Of a stretch of 64,000 nt of DNA, positions 36,525-45,043 are shown piece by piece. Source of the stretch: Superficieibacter electus. GTDB lineage: Bacteria > Pseudomonadota > Gammaproteobacteria > Enterobacterales > Enterobacteriaceae. The stretch spans positions 1 through 64,000 of the forward strand of contig NZ_PQGD01000011.1 of the NCBI RefSeq assembly GCF_002915575.1. The letters run 5' to 3'. Within the stretch, counting starts at the first letter, position 1, and every line of letters begins with the position of its first letter. Made by a program: the position numbers and the translations under genes. The notes under the pieces are model-generated. The model was given only the letters and a program-made list of their open reading frames with translations. It ran no database searches and was not told the origin of the DNA.

Positions 36525-37352
36525 GTGAGAAACTGGCGAGCCTGGTTTGCTCTGCTGATACTGTGCGTCATAAGCCAAAGCGCGTCGTGTCAGGAAACCC
36601 TCACCCAAGCCATTACACGCATTTATTACTCTCCTCTGGATAGTGAAAATTATCATCCAGCATTACTGGGCGAGATGCTGGAGAACCATCGCGTCGCCTC
36701 CGCCGCCAGTAAGCCACTCTTCAACACGCCAGCCAATGCGCTGTGCTTGTGCAGCAACCCTGCCGATATCTCCCTTGAAGTACGTCGCGCCGTCGACTCT
36801 GACAGCAGGTTTGCTGAAGCGCAGATCACGCTGAATGAAAAAAATCGTTCGCGTTGGCTGACGCTCAAACTCTATAAAGTACACGATCGCTGGCAGGTCT
36901 CAGACGTTGATAGCATCGATGACGATCTGCCCTCTCTGGTGCAACAACTTCGTGATGATACGCAAAAAAAGCTGGTCATATCGCCGCAACTCGCTACGGA
37001 TAGCCGCCCGATTATCGAGGTTTCCATTTCCGAGCTGCTTGCCCATGCGGATAAATACCACCAAAGAAAGGTGCGCGTTCGCGGGCAGGTTCAAACCGGC
37101 TTTGAGAAACACGCGATTTATTCAGATTCAGGGTCGAAAGACAAGGGACTCTGGCTGGAAGAGATTCTGGTTCCGTATACCTCACCGCGTAACCATGTGC
37201 CAGAAGAGAGAATCATTGAAGGCACTTTTGATATGCGTATCACCGGGCATCTGGGTCAGTATCCCGGTGGGATAACGGCTATTACCCGTTATGAGAAAAT
37301 AGACGCGCAGAAAGAAACACCACAGGTAAAAACACAAGGAGCAATGGAATGA
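36525..37352 (+). CDS. Exported two-domain protein: DUF3828-like plus GITxITRYE module, paralogue
   Basis: The 275-residue product is a paralogue of the 32299 protein: signal peptide to SASC near 21, LTQAITRIYYSPL, NALCLCSNPADI and WQVSDVDSIDD in the first domain, then VSISELLAHADKYHQRKVRV, FEKHAIY, KGLWLEEI, EGTFDMRITGHLG and GITAITRYE in the second. A cysteine in QSASC could make it a lipoprotein, but the lipobox is poor. The GTG start follows AAGGA. The stop overlaps the start of the yqhH remnant, so both were co-translated. Confidence 0.8.
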   Translation: MRNWRAWFALLILCVISQSASCQETLTQAITRIYYSPLDSENYHPALLGEMLENHRVASAASKPLFNTPANALCLCSNPADISLEVRRAVDSDSRFAEAQITLNEKNRSRWLTLKLYKVHDRWQVSDVDSIDDDLPSLVQQLRDDTQKKLVISPQLATDSRPIIEVSISELLAHADKYHQRKVRVRGQVQTGFEKHAIYSDSGSKDKGLWLEEILVPYTSPRNHVPEERIIEGTFDMRITGHLGQYPGGITAITRYEKIDAQKETPQVKTQGAME

Positions 37353-37588
37353 ACAAAACGCTGGTTTTACTCCCTCTGGCATTATGACTCGGCGGCTGTA
37401 GTCACAATGCCAGGATCGATAATCTGGCAGCCGAAATTCAAACGCTGGATGCCAGGGTGAGTCAGTTGCAGCGGGACGTAGAAGCGCTACGCGTGGAAAC
37501 CGCAGCGGCGAAAGACAGCGGTGCACAAGCCAACCAGCGGCTGGATAATTACTGCCCTTACGATTACAGATGTGGCGGCACCCACTAA
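37349..37588 (+). pseudogene. yqhH: yqhH-like Lpp-family lipoprotein gene with internal TGA
   Basis: The frame from ATG 37349 encodes a lipoprotein signal, MNKTLVLLPLAL, then TGA at 37385-37387, then LGGC as the lipobox, a heptad helix (NLAAEIQTLDARVSQLQ) and an ANQRLDNYCPYDYRC tail like E. coli YqhH. The one nonsense codon lies inside the signal peptide, so no lipoprotein could be exported unless it is read through or is a sequencing error. The remaining 66 codons are undamaged, which suggests a recent mutation. Position just before ygiQ is the conserved one for yqhH. Confidence 0.8.
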
Positions 37589-37595
37589 GAAAGTA

Positions 37596-37621
37596 GCCCG
37601 ACAGATTCATCACCGCCGGGC
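37596..37621. terminator. Short hairpin between yqhH and ygiQ
   Basis: GCCCG (37596-37600) pairs with CGGGC (37617-37621) in the 40-bp convergent spacer, with TTTCTT on the minus-strand side. The stem is short, so this is a tentative bidirectional terminator. Confidence 0.4.
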
Positions 37622-37628
37622 ATAGATT

Positions 37629-39845
37629 TTAACGTCCGGCGGTTTTAACGCGTTTTTTCGTCGCGGTCTTTGGCTGCCGTGACTGCGCCGAAGACACATT
37701 TTTAGCTTCCGCCAGCCCCTGCCGCTGATGCGCCACCGGGGTATGTTTGGTCAGCGCCGGGCGGGTATTACGGTTCTGCCGCCGCGCTTCGCGCATTTCA
37801 TCCAGCGTTGGCGCAGGCACCAGACACTCGCGCCGTCCGCCGATCAGGTGCTTTTTGCCCATCGCTTCCAGCGCCTGGCGGATCAGCGGCCAGTTAGCCG
37901 GATCGTGATAACGCAGCAGCGCTTTATGCAGACGGCGCTGTTTATCCCCCTTCGGTACCACCACGTCTTCGCTCTTATAATCGATTTTACTCAGCGGATT
38001 TTTGCCGGTGTAATACATGGTCGTCGAGTTGGCCAGCGGCGACGGATAGAAGTTCTGCACCTGATCCAGACGGAAGCGGTGACGCTTCAGCCACAGCGCC
38101 AGGTTAACCATGTCTTCATCTTCGGTTCCCGGATGCGCGGAGATGAAATACGGGATCAGATACTGCTCTTTACCCGCCTGCTTCGAGTAGGTATCAAACA
38201 GCTCCTTAAAACGATCGTAGCTGCCCATCCCCGGCTTCATCATCTTCGACAACGGACCCGCTTCAGTATGCTCCGGCGCGATCTTCAGGTAGCCGCCCAC
38301 ATGATGCGTCGCCAGCTCTTTGATATAGCGCGGATCGGCCACCGCCAGATCGTAACGCACACCAGAGGCGATGAGGATCTTCTTCACGCCCTTCAGATTG
38401 CGGGCGCGACGATAAAGGTCAATGGTCGGCTGGTGATTGGTATCTATATGCGGACAAATTTCCGGATACACGCATGACAGGCGGCGGCAGGTCTGCTCCG
38501 CGCGCGGCGAGGTGCAGCGCAGCATGTACATATTGGCGGTCGGTCCGCCGAGATCGGAAATCACCCCGGTGAAGCCCGGCACGCTGTCGCGGATCGCTTC
38601 TATCTCATTAATGATCGAGTCTTCCGAGCGGCTCTGAATAATGCGACCTTCATGCTCGGTGATCGAGCAGAACGAGCAGCCGCCGAAGCAGCCGCGCATA
38701 ATATTGATGGAGAAGCGGATCATCTCATAGGCCGGAATACGACTGTTGCCATACGCCGGGTGTGGCACGCGCTGGTACGGCAGGGCAAACACGCTGTCCA
38801 TCTCTTCGGTGGAGAGCGGAATGGCGGGCGGGTTGATCCAAATGTAGCGGTCGCCGTGCTTCTGCATCAGCGCCCGTGCACAGCCCGGATTGGTCTCATG
38901 ATGCAGAATACGCGAAGCATGGGCGTACAGCACCTTGTCGCCCTTCACTTTCTCGAAAGAAGGTAACAGCACGTAGGTTTTCTCCCACGGCTTCGGACGC
39001 GGCGGCTGCACGGTGACGGCTTTGGCTTCCGGCTTTTTCGGCGCAACCGGTTTGTTATCCGCGCACGGCAAATCGTCGCCGTAAGGATGCGGGATCGGGT
39101 CGATTTTGCCCGGCGTGTCAAGACGGGTGGAATCCACCCCGCTCCAGCCTGGCAGCGACTCTTTGACGATAATTGCGGTATTACGCACATCGCGGATCTG
39201 GCTAATCGGCTCGCCCATCGCCAGACGGTGCGCCACCTCCACCAGCGGCCGCTCGCCGTTACCGAAGATCAGCATGTCGGCTTTGGCATCCACCAGCACC
39301 GAGCGGCGCACGGTATCCGACCAGTAGTCGTAGTGCGCGGTACGTCTGAGACTCGCTTCAATACCGCCGAGGATCACCGGCACGTCTTTCCACGCCTCTT
39401 TACAGCGCTGAGTGTAGGCCAGAGTAGCTCTGTCCGGACGCTTACCTGACACGTTATCCGGCGTGTACGCATCATCATGACGCAGCTTGCGATCGGCCGT
39501 ATAGCGATTGATCATCGAGTCCATATTGCCCGCCGTCACACCGAAAAAGATATTCGGCTTGCCGAGGCGCATAAAGTCGTCTTTGCTGTTCCAGTCCGGC
39601 TGGGCGATGATCCCCACCCGGAAGCCCTGCGCTTCCAGCATACGCCCGCAGATCGCCATGCCGAAGCTTGGATGATCAACATACGCATCACCGGTAACCA
39701 GAATAATGTCGCAGCTATCCCAGCCAAGTTGATCCATCTCCTCGCGTGACATCGGCAAAAACGGTGCGGGGCCAAAGCACGCCGCCCAGTACTGCGGCCA
39801 GGAGAAAAGGTCACGATCCGGCTGGATCAGGGATACTGCGCTCAT
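37629..39845 (-). CDS. ygiQ: Radical SAM protein YgiQ
   Basis: The 738-residue protein matches E. coli YgiQ (UPF0313). The N-terminal YgiQ-specific domain has [18 protein letters not shown]; the radical SAM domain near 375 has the CxxxCxxC cluster site in [18 protein letters not shown]; the C-terminal region is basic ([15 protein letters not shown]). The enzyme binds a 4Fe-4S cluster and S-adenosylmethionine; its substrate is unknown. In K-12 it is often a split pseudogene, whereas here it is intact. Confidence 0.95.
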   Translation of the reverse strand: MSAVSLIQPDRDLFSWPQYWAACFGPAPFLPMSREEMDQLGWDSCDIILVTGDAYVDHPSFGMAICGRMLEAQGFRVGIIAQPDWNSKDDFMRLGKPNIFFGVTAGNMDSMINRYTADRKLRHDDAYTPDNVSGKRPDRATLAYTQRCKEAWKDVPVILGGIEASLRRTAHYDYWSDTVRRSVLVDAKADMLIFGNGERPLVEVAHRLAMGEPISQIRDVRNTAIIVKESLPGWSGVDSTRLDTPGKIDPIPHPYGDDLPCADNKPVAPKKPEAKAVTVQPPRPKPWEKTYVLLPSFEKVKGDKVLYAHASRILHHETNPGCARALMQKHGDRYIWINPPAIPLSTEEMDSVFALPYQRVPHPAYGNSRIPAYEMIRFSINIMRGCFGGCSFCSITEHEGRIIQSRSEDSIINEIEAIRDSVPGFTGVISDLGGPTANMYMLRCTSPRAEQTCRRLSCVYPEICPHIDTNHQPTIDLYRRARNLKGVKKILIASGVRYDLAVADPRYIKELATHHVGGYLKIAPEHTEAGPLSKMMKPGMGSYDRFKELFDTYSKQAGKEQYLIPYFISAHPGTEDEDMVNLALWLKRHRFRLDQVQNFYPSPLANSTTMYYTGKNPLSKIDYKSEDVVVPKGDKQRRLHKALLRYHDPANWPLIRQALEAMGKKHLIGGRRECLVPAPTLDEMREARRQNRNTRPALTKHTPVAHQRQGLAEAKNVSSAQSRQPKTATKKRVKTAGR

Positions 39846-39931
39846 AATGCTTCCGGGGAAAAAATAATCAAAGGGCGGGGATTATAAGCCGAATTCCAGT
39901 ATAAATCGAAGGGATTCTCTCTGCCGTGAAG

Positions 39932-40067
39932 CAAATTTTCGGATACACGCACGACAGGCGGCGACAGCTCTGCGCCGCACGTGGCGGGGTACAGCGCAGC
40001 ATATACATGTTGGCGGTCGGACCTCCGGGATCGGAAATCCCCCCGGTGAAGCCGGCACGCTGCCGCG
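39932..40067 (-). repeat. Diverged duplicate of an internal ygiQ segment
   Basis: Upstream of the ygiQ start, 39932-40067 repeats about 135 bp of ygiQ coding DNA at 38455-38591, in the same orientation. On the minus strand it still reads [19 protein letters not shown] against [19 protein letters not shown] in YgiQ. Substitutions at many positions show it is old, not an assembly echo. No start or flanking homology gives a gene. Confidence 0.8.
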
Positions 40068-40137
40068 TTGTCGGGGAGAATAAGATGTTTGCGCCACTAT
40101 CCGGCAAAACGAATCAGACTTTTACAGCAGTCAGAGG

Positions 40138-40630
40138 TTAGTGACTTTTTTCCAGCACGTCAGCCGCAGAAAGTCCGGTGATTCGCAAAACGGTATCAAG
40201 AGCGATACCGTTTGCCAGCATCATGCGCGCGATGCGCAACGCTTCGTTGTACGTACCCTTTTGCAGGCCCTGTTGTAACCCCTCCTGCAACCCATGGTAA
40301 TGCCCCTCCTGCCGTAACCTTTCTGCAATAGTCATCAGCTTCTCCTTGTTTTGCAGGGGACGTTCAGCGACTTCGCGGATAAACTCGCCGAAACGGGCGG
40401 CGTCGCCGTGCTGGATTAAATAATTAAACAGCATTTGTAGCTGGCTGTCATTAGTGAACTCCGTCATCAGCAGAGTCACCAGACGGTTCACAAGCCCCAT
40501 TAGATCGCGGTCGCGGATGTGTTTCTGAATCAGCTCCAGCAGCGCGATACGCCGGTGCTGCATGATCTCATCGTCCGGCACCACCGTGATATCCACCAGC
40601 GGAAAGGCTTCCGTGTAGAGTCGCCTTGCC
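40138..40630 (-). pseudogene. 5'-truncated Rpn-family nuclease gene
   Basis: The frame ending at 40138 matches the C-terminal half of the Rpn protein at 35294: [38 protein letters not shown], a QQGLQKG repeat and DVLEKSH at the end. Homology begins near 40630; the nuclease core (PD-(D/E)XK residues) is missing. Upstream codons to about 40718 (MTQLLARVQQGDLRQ) are not Rpn-like and seem to be the start of a different gene joined at the break. Rpn C-terminal products are known from internal starts, so an ATG at 40596 could still be expressed. Confidence 0.75.
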
Positions 40631-40724
40631 AGCGCAGGCGCTGCAGATACGCCTTGTCATTAATATCCTCAAGCTGGCGCAGGTCGCCCTGTTGCACACG
40701 CGCCAGCAACTGCGTCACCGTATT

Positions 40725-41087
40725 CTACGGCCAGATAGCGCCGAGTAAATCCCCACTATCCAGCATAAAAAAGGCCGCAGCAAACAAGCTGTGGCATAAA
40801 AGCCAGACCGGAAGAACTCGCCGTGGCCACCACCCCAGCGCTAACGCAGGCAGCAACCCCGCCCATACCACAAAGGGTAAAAGCATATATAACGCCAACA
40901 GCGCATCAGTCAGGATATTCAAGTGATACAGTGTCAGTATTAATAGTCCCAACGTCACCCACTGCGGTATCAGCACCCACAGCAAAATTTGCCGACTACG
41001 GCGAATAAAAAAAGCCGCTATCAACAGCGCTACTACGATAACGCCGTATATCCATGGACCATATTCTATGACGATATAAAATTCCAC
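40725..41087 (-). CDS. Small membrane protein related to the N-terminus of the 41233 gene product
   Basis: The 120-residue product is nearly all hydrophobic, with three to four predicted helices. The segment RRSRQILLWVLIPQWVTLGLL parallels CRRVLLWVALPQLVMAILL in the 428-residue protein encoded next to it, so the two share a membrane domain. No soluble domain follows; the gene may be a shortened copy that lost an ankyrin-like tail. A short frame at 41111-41224 (37 codons) lies between the two and may be part of that lost tail. Function unknown. Confidence 0.6.
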   Translation of the reverse strand: MEFYIVIEYGPWIYGVIVVALLIAAFFIRRSRQILLWVLIPQWVTLGLLILTLYHLNILTDALLALYMLLPFVVWAGLLPALALGWWPRRVLPVWLLCHSLFAAAFFMLDSGDLLGAIWP

Positions 41088-41232
41088 TGACTCGTCCTTA
41101 AGCTCATCGGTTACTGTGATTTACTCACAGCGCACATCTTCTGCGTCATTCCGCGCAGCGCTGGCAGTGCGCGTTGCTGTTCTTTAGCCCAGAAAAACAC
41201 CGCACAGAGTCGTGCCTGTGGCATGCCAGCGG

Positions 41233-42519
41233 CTAAAAATCCTCGGTCGTCAAGCCATCTGTCAGCACACGGGCTATCTGTTCATCCGTCAGCGGCGTTT
41301 TCTGCACCAACATGTCCTTCAAAACCAGACGCCAGGTGTCGTTGTCACCCTCATATTTTAATCGCCAGGTTGCTAACAACAGTGGCGTCGTTTTCTCCTG
41401 CGGTGCAGTAAAACGCTGCCAGTCGATCGCCCTGGCGTTGATTAGTGCCTGAATCGCGGTGGGATTGCCGAAGCGAACGATAAAATCCAGCACGCGGCGG
41501 CCACTTCTGTCTGTAGCCTCCAGCAGCGACGGTTGTTTTAATATTTGCCAGGTGAGTTCTGCCGTTTCAGGGATCGCCGACATCGCCTCAAGGCGCAAAA
41601 CCGGGTCGGAAGGGGGATGCCTGTGCCAGAGCAGGCGCAGCAATTCCCCATCACCAGTATCAATAGCTTTTGCATACGTCGGTTCGGTTAATAACTCCGG
41701 CATAAGCGATAATAATGTTGTGCTGATATCTCGCGCGGCAACCAGATTGGCGGCCAGATTTTCATCGCCAAAAAGACGATCTCCATTCAGGCCCATATAC
41801 ATATTAAATAGCGGATTATCGTCGCGCAGCGTAGCGCGATTGGTCTGCGTCTGTTTAGCATCACCACTGAGGGTGTGGCTGAATGCCCGAATCGCTCGCG
41901 CGTTATAGTGCTTAATCGCCAGCGTAAAGAAGGAACGGGTTGAATACTTGTCATCTCCAACAGAGGGAGCGGCGAACGGCGAGATGCGTCCTGACAGGTA
42001 GCGAAATGCGCTTTCCGGCGTATTCGTTTGCGGTGATTTTATCGCCAGCAATAGCAACGATTCCAGTAGTTCTTTATCCTGTATAGCGTCCAGCTTGCGG
42101 TAATGATCGGCCTCCATTTTTGTCAGCCGGTTCAGCATCTGATGATTATGCCAGGCTTCGCTCAACGTGGGCTGTACCTGGGCGAACATAAACACCAGGC
42201 AGAGAATATTACAGGCGATGCCATATTCCCGAAAACTGGACTTAGCGCGTACCATCAGCAGCGTCAACAGTAAAAACGGCCCCAGTATCCATGCCGCCTT
42301 CAATAAAAAACTTATTACAAGAGCGCGAAATCCCATAAGGTAAACGCCAGACGCCAGCAGGATCGCCATCACCAGTTGTGGCAGCGCCACCCAAAGCAGG
42401 ACTCTTCGGCAGTAAGGGGAAAACAGGGCGAAAATGACGACCAGTAATAGTGTCAGCAGATAGCCACCGTACGCCAGCATCGCCAGAGAAAACTGGTGAA
42501 GGGCTTCATCGTTACGCAT
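41233..42519 (-). CDS. Membrane protein with ankyrin-like repeat tail
   Basis: The 428-residue product has three to four N-terminal membrane helices (to about 120) and a cytoplasmic or periplasmic region of helical pairs from about 140. Near the end, ATDRSGRRVLDFIVRFGNPTAIQALINARAIDW and TPLLLATWRLK look like ankyrin repeats, and earlier HHPPSDPVLRLEAMSAIPETAELTW helices fit the same pattern loosely. No family name is recognised. The ATG at 42519 comes three bases after a small frame ending at 42523. Ankyrin-membrane genes of this kind are often immunity or toxin-antagonist partners, but nothing here proves that. Confidence 0.7.
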   Translation of the reverse strand: MRNDEALHQFSLAMLAYGGYLLTLLLVVIFALFSPYCRRVLLWVALPQLVMAILLASGVYLMGFRALVISFLLKAAWILGPFLLLTLLMVRAKSSFREYGIACNILCLVFMFAQVQPTLSEAWHNHQMLNRLTKMEADHYRKLDAIQDKELLESLLLLAIKSPQTNTPESAFRYLSGRISPFAAPSVGDDKYSTRSFFTLAIKHYNARAIRAFSHTLSGDAKQTQTNRATLRDDNPLFNMYMGLNGDRLFGDENLAANLVAARDISTTLLSLMPELLTEPTYAKAIDTGDGELLRLLWHRHPPSDPVLRLEAMSAIPETAELTWQILKQPSLLEATDRSGRRVLDFIVRFGNPTAIQALINARAIDWQRFTAPQEKTTPLLLATWRLKYEGDNDTWRLVLKDMLVQKTPLTDEQIARVLTDGLTTEDF

Positions 42520-42522
42520 AGC

Positions 42523-42624
42523 TTAATCCTTTGCTTTTAGCGACAGCGCAATAGCGCGGCACTGCTCCGACAGACCGTCCGTACCTTCCTGTCGCTCTCC
42601 ATCAGAAAAAAATTCTCCAGGCAT
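42523..42624 (-). CDS. Possible small ORF between ftsP and the ankyrin membrane protein
   Basis: A 33-codon frame (MPGEFFSDGERQEGTDG to LSLKAKD) ends three bases before the ATG of the 428-residue protein. Codon use looks coding-like and the frame is open back into the end of ftsP, so it may be the tail of a longer lost gene. Expression is unproven. Confidence 0.3.
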   Translation of the reverse strand: MPGEFFSDGERQEGTDGLSEQCRAIALSLKAKD

Positions 42625-42656
42625 GGCGTCGATATCCTTATCGTTTATCTGTTCTT

Positions 42657-44069
42657 CTACGGTGCCGGATTCACCAGTAATTGCCCTATCGATCCCCGGT
42701 CCGCCATTTCCAGCGTCTGGCTGGCAAACTGGAACGGGAAGTGCGCCCATGATGGCTGGCCAAAATACACCAGTAGTTCAACCTGGCCGTCGATCCAGAC
42801 GGTATCCTTCCAGCCCCGATCCTCCGGGAATGGCGATGCGCCGTTGACGTTGCGGATCTGGAACATCACCCCTTCGATATGGAAAGACTGAGGTTCATCG
42901 GCGCGTACCGTCCAGCGCTCCCAGGTGCCCTGCTGGGCAGTAATATCAATGCGCTGCGGGTCCCACAGCTGGCCGTTGATGCCCGGATCGTCACCGAGAC
43001 TGATATCACGGCTGCGTACCGCTGCACCGCTGATAAGCTCGGCGGGCAGCAGTCGCTGTGGCAGGCTGTCAGTGACCAGCGGCAGGAGGCCGGTCGGGCG
43101 CAGCGTCAGAACCAGCGTCGAAATCAGGATGCTCGACGGCTCAAAGAAGCCGCGAATACGATCCATAATGCTCGCCGCTTCACCACAGGTAATGGAAACC
43201 TCGTCGCCGTTAGTCATATCCACGAGGATCTCACGCCGTTCGCCTGGTGCCAGCGAAAGCTGCTTGAGCGAGACCGGCGCAGGCAGGAAGCCCTGATCGC
43301 CGGAGATGACGTGAATGGCGCGACCATCGCTCATCTGCAACTGGTAGCGCCGGGCGTTCGAGGCGTTCAGCAGACGCAGACGTACCCAGCCACGAGAGAC
43401 TTCGACGTACGGGCTTTGCGCACCGTTGACCAACAGCGTATCGCCGACAAACCCACCACTGCCCGGCTCGCTGTACTCCGGTGTGCCGAAGTTATCCAGG
43501 CGTTTATCCTGAATAATGATCGGAAAATCATCCACGCCATAGTGGCTCGGGATCGGCAGCGATTTGCTGATTTCATCTTCTACCAGCCACATTCCTGCCA
43601 GCCCCTGATACACCTGCTCGGCCATCCGGTTAGGCGTATTAGCGTGATACCACAGCGTTGAGGCATTTTGACGAATGGGTAACACTGGGGCCCAGTCGGC
43701 ATTCGGTGACATCATGCGTGCCGCGCCGCCAATTAATGGCCCTGGTACCTGCAACCCACTGATGGTCATCGCCACGTTCTCGGTCAGGCGATTGCTGTAG
43801 ATAAGCTTAACGTCGTCGCCGCGCCAGACGCGAATAGTCGGTCCCAGATAGCGACCATTAATACCCCATACAGACGCTCGCGTACCCGGCGTGAACGACC
43901 AGTGCGAACGTTGAAGCGTCAGAAAAAGCGGCTGTCCGCGCCGGGATTCAAGCAGCGGAGGAACGGGTAACGCCTGCTGCTGTCCGGCAGCGTTTGCCCT
44001 CAGCGGCACCGCACCGGCGCACAGCGCCAACCCTGATGCCTGAACAAACTGACGCCGACTGAGTGACAT
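42657..44069 (-). CDS. ftsP: Cell division protein FtsP (SufI)
   Basis: The 470-residue Tat substrate begins SLSRRQFVQASGLALCAGA, a twin-arginine signal, and has three cupredoxin domains of the multicopper-oxidase fold (for example GRYLGPTIRVWRGDDVKLIY near 75 and PQSFHIEGVMFQIRNVNG near 390). The copper-binding histidines are missing, as known for SufI. It stabilises the divisome under stress. Length matches E. coli FtsP, and it lies downstream of plsC as in K-12. Confidence 0.95.
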   Translation of the reverse strand: MSLSRRQFVQASGLALCAGAVPLRANAAGQQQALPVPPLLESRRGQPLFLTLQRSHWSFTPGTRASVWGINGRYLGPTIRVWRGDDVKLIYSNRLTENVAMTISGLQVPGPLIGGAARMMSPNADWAPVLPIRQNASTLWYHANTPNRMAEQVYQGLAGMWLVEDEISKSLPIPSHYGVDDFPIIIQDKRLDNFGTPEYSEPGSGGFVGDTLLVNGAQSPYVEVSRGWVRLRLLNASNARRYQLQMSDGRAIHVISGDQGFLPAPVSLKQLSLAPGERREILVDMTNGDEVSITCGEAASIMDRIRGFFEPSSILISTLVLTLRPTGLLPLVTDSLPQRLLPAELISGAAVRSRDISLGDDPGINGQLWDPQRIDITAQQGTWERWTVRADEPQSFHIEGVMFQIRNVNGASPFPEDRGWKDTVWIDGQVELLVYFGQPSWAHFPFQFASQTLEMADRGSIGQLLVNPAP

Positions 44070-44131
44070 ATATGCTCCATAGAGATAAAAATAGGTAAAA
44101 GAGATCCGTTTCCTGGCGGGCGAAAAGAGGA

Positions 44132-44869
44132 TTAACGCTTCTCTGCCGCTTCCCGTTCAGCAACTTCCTGGTCAAGCTCTGCAATTTTCGCCACCATAAT
44201 TTCGCGGCAATGCGCGGCGAGATCGCGCACCTGATCTTTACCCCATGCACTGGTATCAATCGGCGGCAGCATTTCAACAATCACCAGTCCGTTGTTAAGT
44301 CGGTTGAGTTTAATTTTATTTGACGTATTAGAAACGCAAACCGGGATGACAGGCACACCAGCGGCAATCGCGGCATGAAATGCGCCGGTCTTAAAGGGTA
44401 ATAAACCACGCCCGCGGCTACGGGTACCTTCCGGAAACATCCAGATGGAAATACGGCGTTTTTTGAATTGTTCCACGACGGCGGCAATGGTGCTGTGCGC
44501 GCGGGAGCGATTATTACGGTCAATCAGCAGGTTGCCCGTTAACCAGTAAAGCAGGCCGAAAAACGGTATCCAGACGAGGCTTTTTTTTCCTACCGTGACG
44601 GTTGGTGGCTGCACAATGCTGGAGGCTGTCACCATATCGTAATTGTTCTGGTGATTGGCAATATAAATCGCATTACCATAGCTGGCGGCATCTGCCGGAC
44701 GGCGTAGCTCCACTTTCAGGCCAAAAACTGGCGCAAGGCGGCCAAACAGATGGCCGAAGGTAGCAACGTGTTTTGGGTTACGCGGGCTGAACAGACAGTA
44801 AATACAGCCAAATATGCATACCAGAATGCTATAAATGACCACAACAATTAAACGCAAAATTGAAAGCAT
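44132..44869 (-). CDS. plsC: 1-acyl-sn-glycerol-3-phosphate acyltransferase
   Basis: The 245-residue inner-membrane enzyme makes phosphatidic acid from lysophosphatidic acid. The acyltransferase boxes are NHQNNYDM near 73-80 (HX4D) and FPEGTRSRGRG near 145. The N-terminus is a membrane helix. The ATG at 44869 (MLSILRL) follows AGAGGTAG and gives the usual length; the longer frame to 44884 is not needed. It lies downstream of parC in the same direction. Confidence 0.96.
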   Translation of the reverse strand: MLSILRLIVVVIYSILVCIFGCIYCLFSPRNPKHVATFGHLFGRLAPVFGLKVELRRPADAASYGNAIYIANHQNNYDMVTASSIVQPPTVTVGKKSLVWIPFFGLLYWLTGNLLIDRNNRSRAHSTIAAVVEQFKKRRISIWMFPEGTRSRGRGLLPFKTGAFHAAIAAGVPVIPVCVSNTSNKIKLNRLNNGLVIVEMLPPIDTSAWGKDQVRDLAAHCREIMVAKIAELDQEVAEREAAEKR

Positions 44870-45043
44870 AGCTACCTCTGACACCTGTTCCGCTTAGAAT
44901 TATACGTTACCGTTATGCGTAACAAGTGTGATGAATTGCAGGTTCCCAAATGGGTATTGTTAATCGCAACGCGTGAATTAACAACGGTTTTACGGCATTT
45001 TTTAATCGCGTCCCCTTCCGTTACCGGAAGGGGAAATCAGCGC

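Noticed and set aside
37385-37387. TGA in yqhH as a selenocysteine codon
   Set aside because: It lies in the hydrophobic part of a signal peptide with no SECIS hairpin and no known selenoprotein of this kind.
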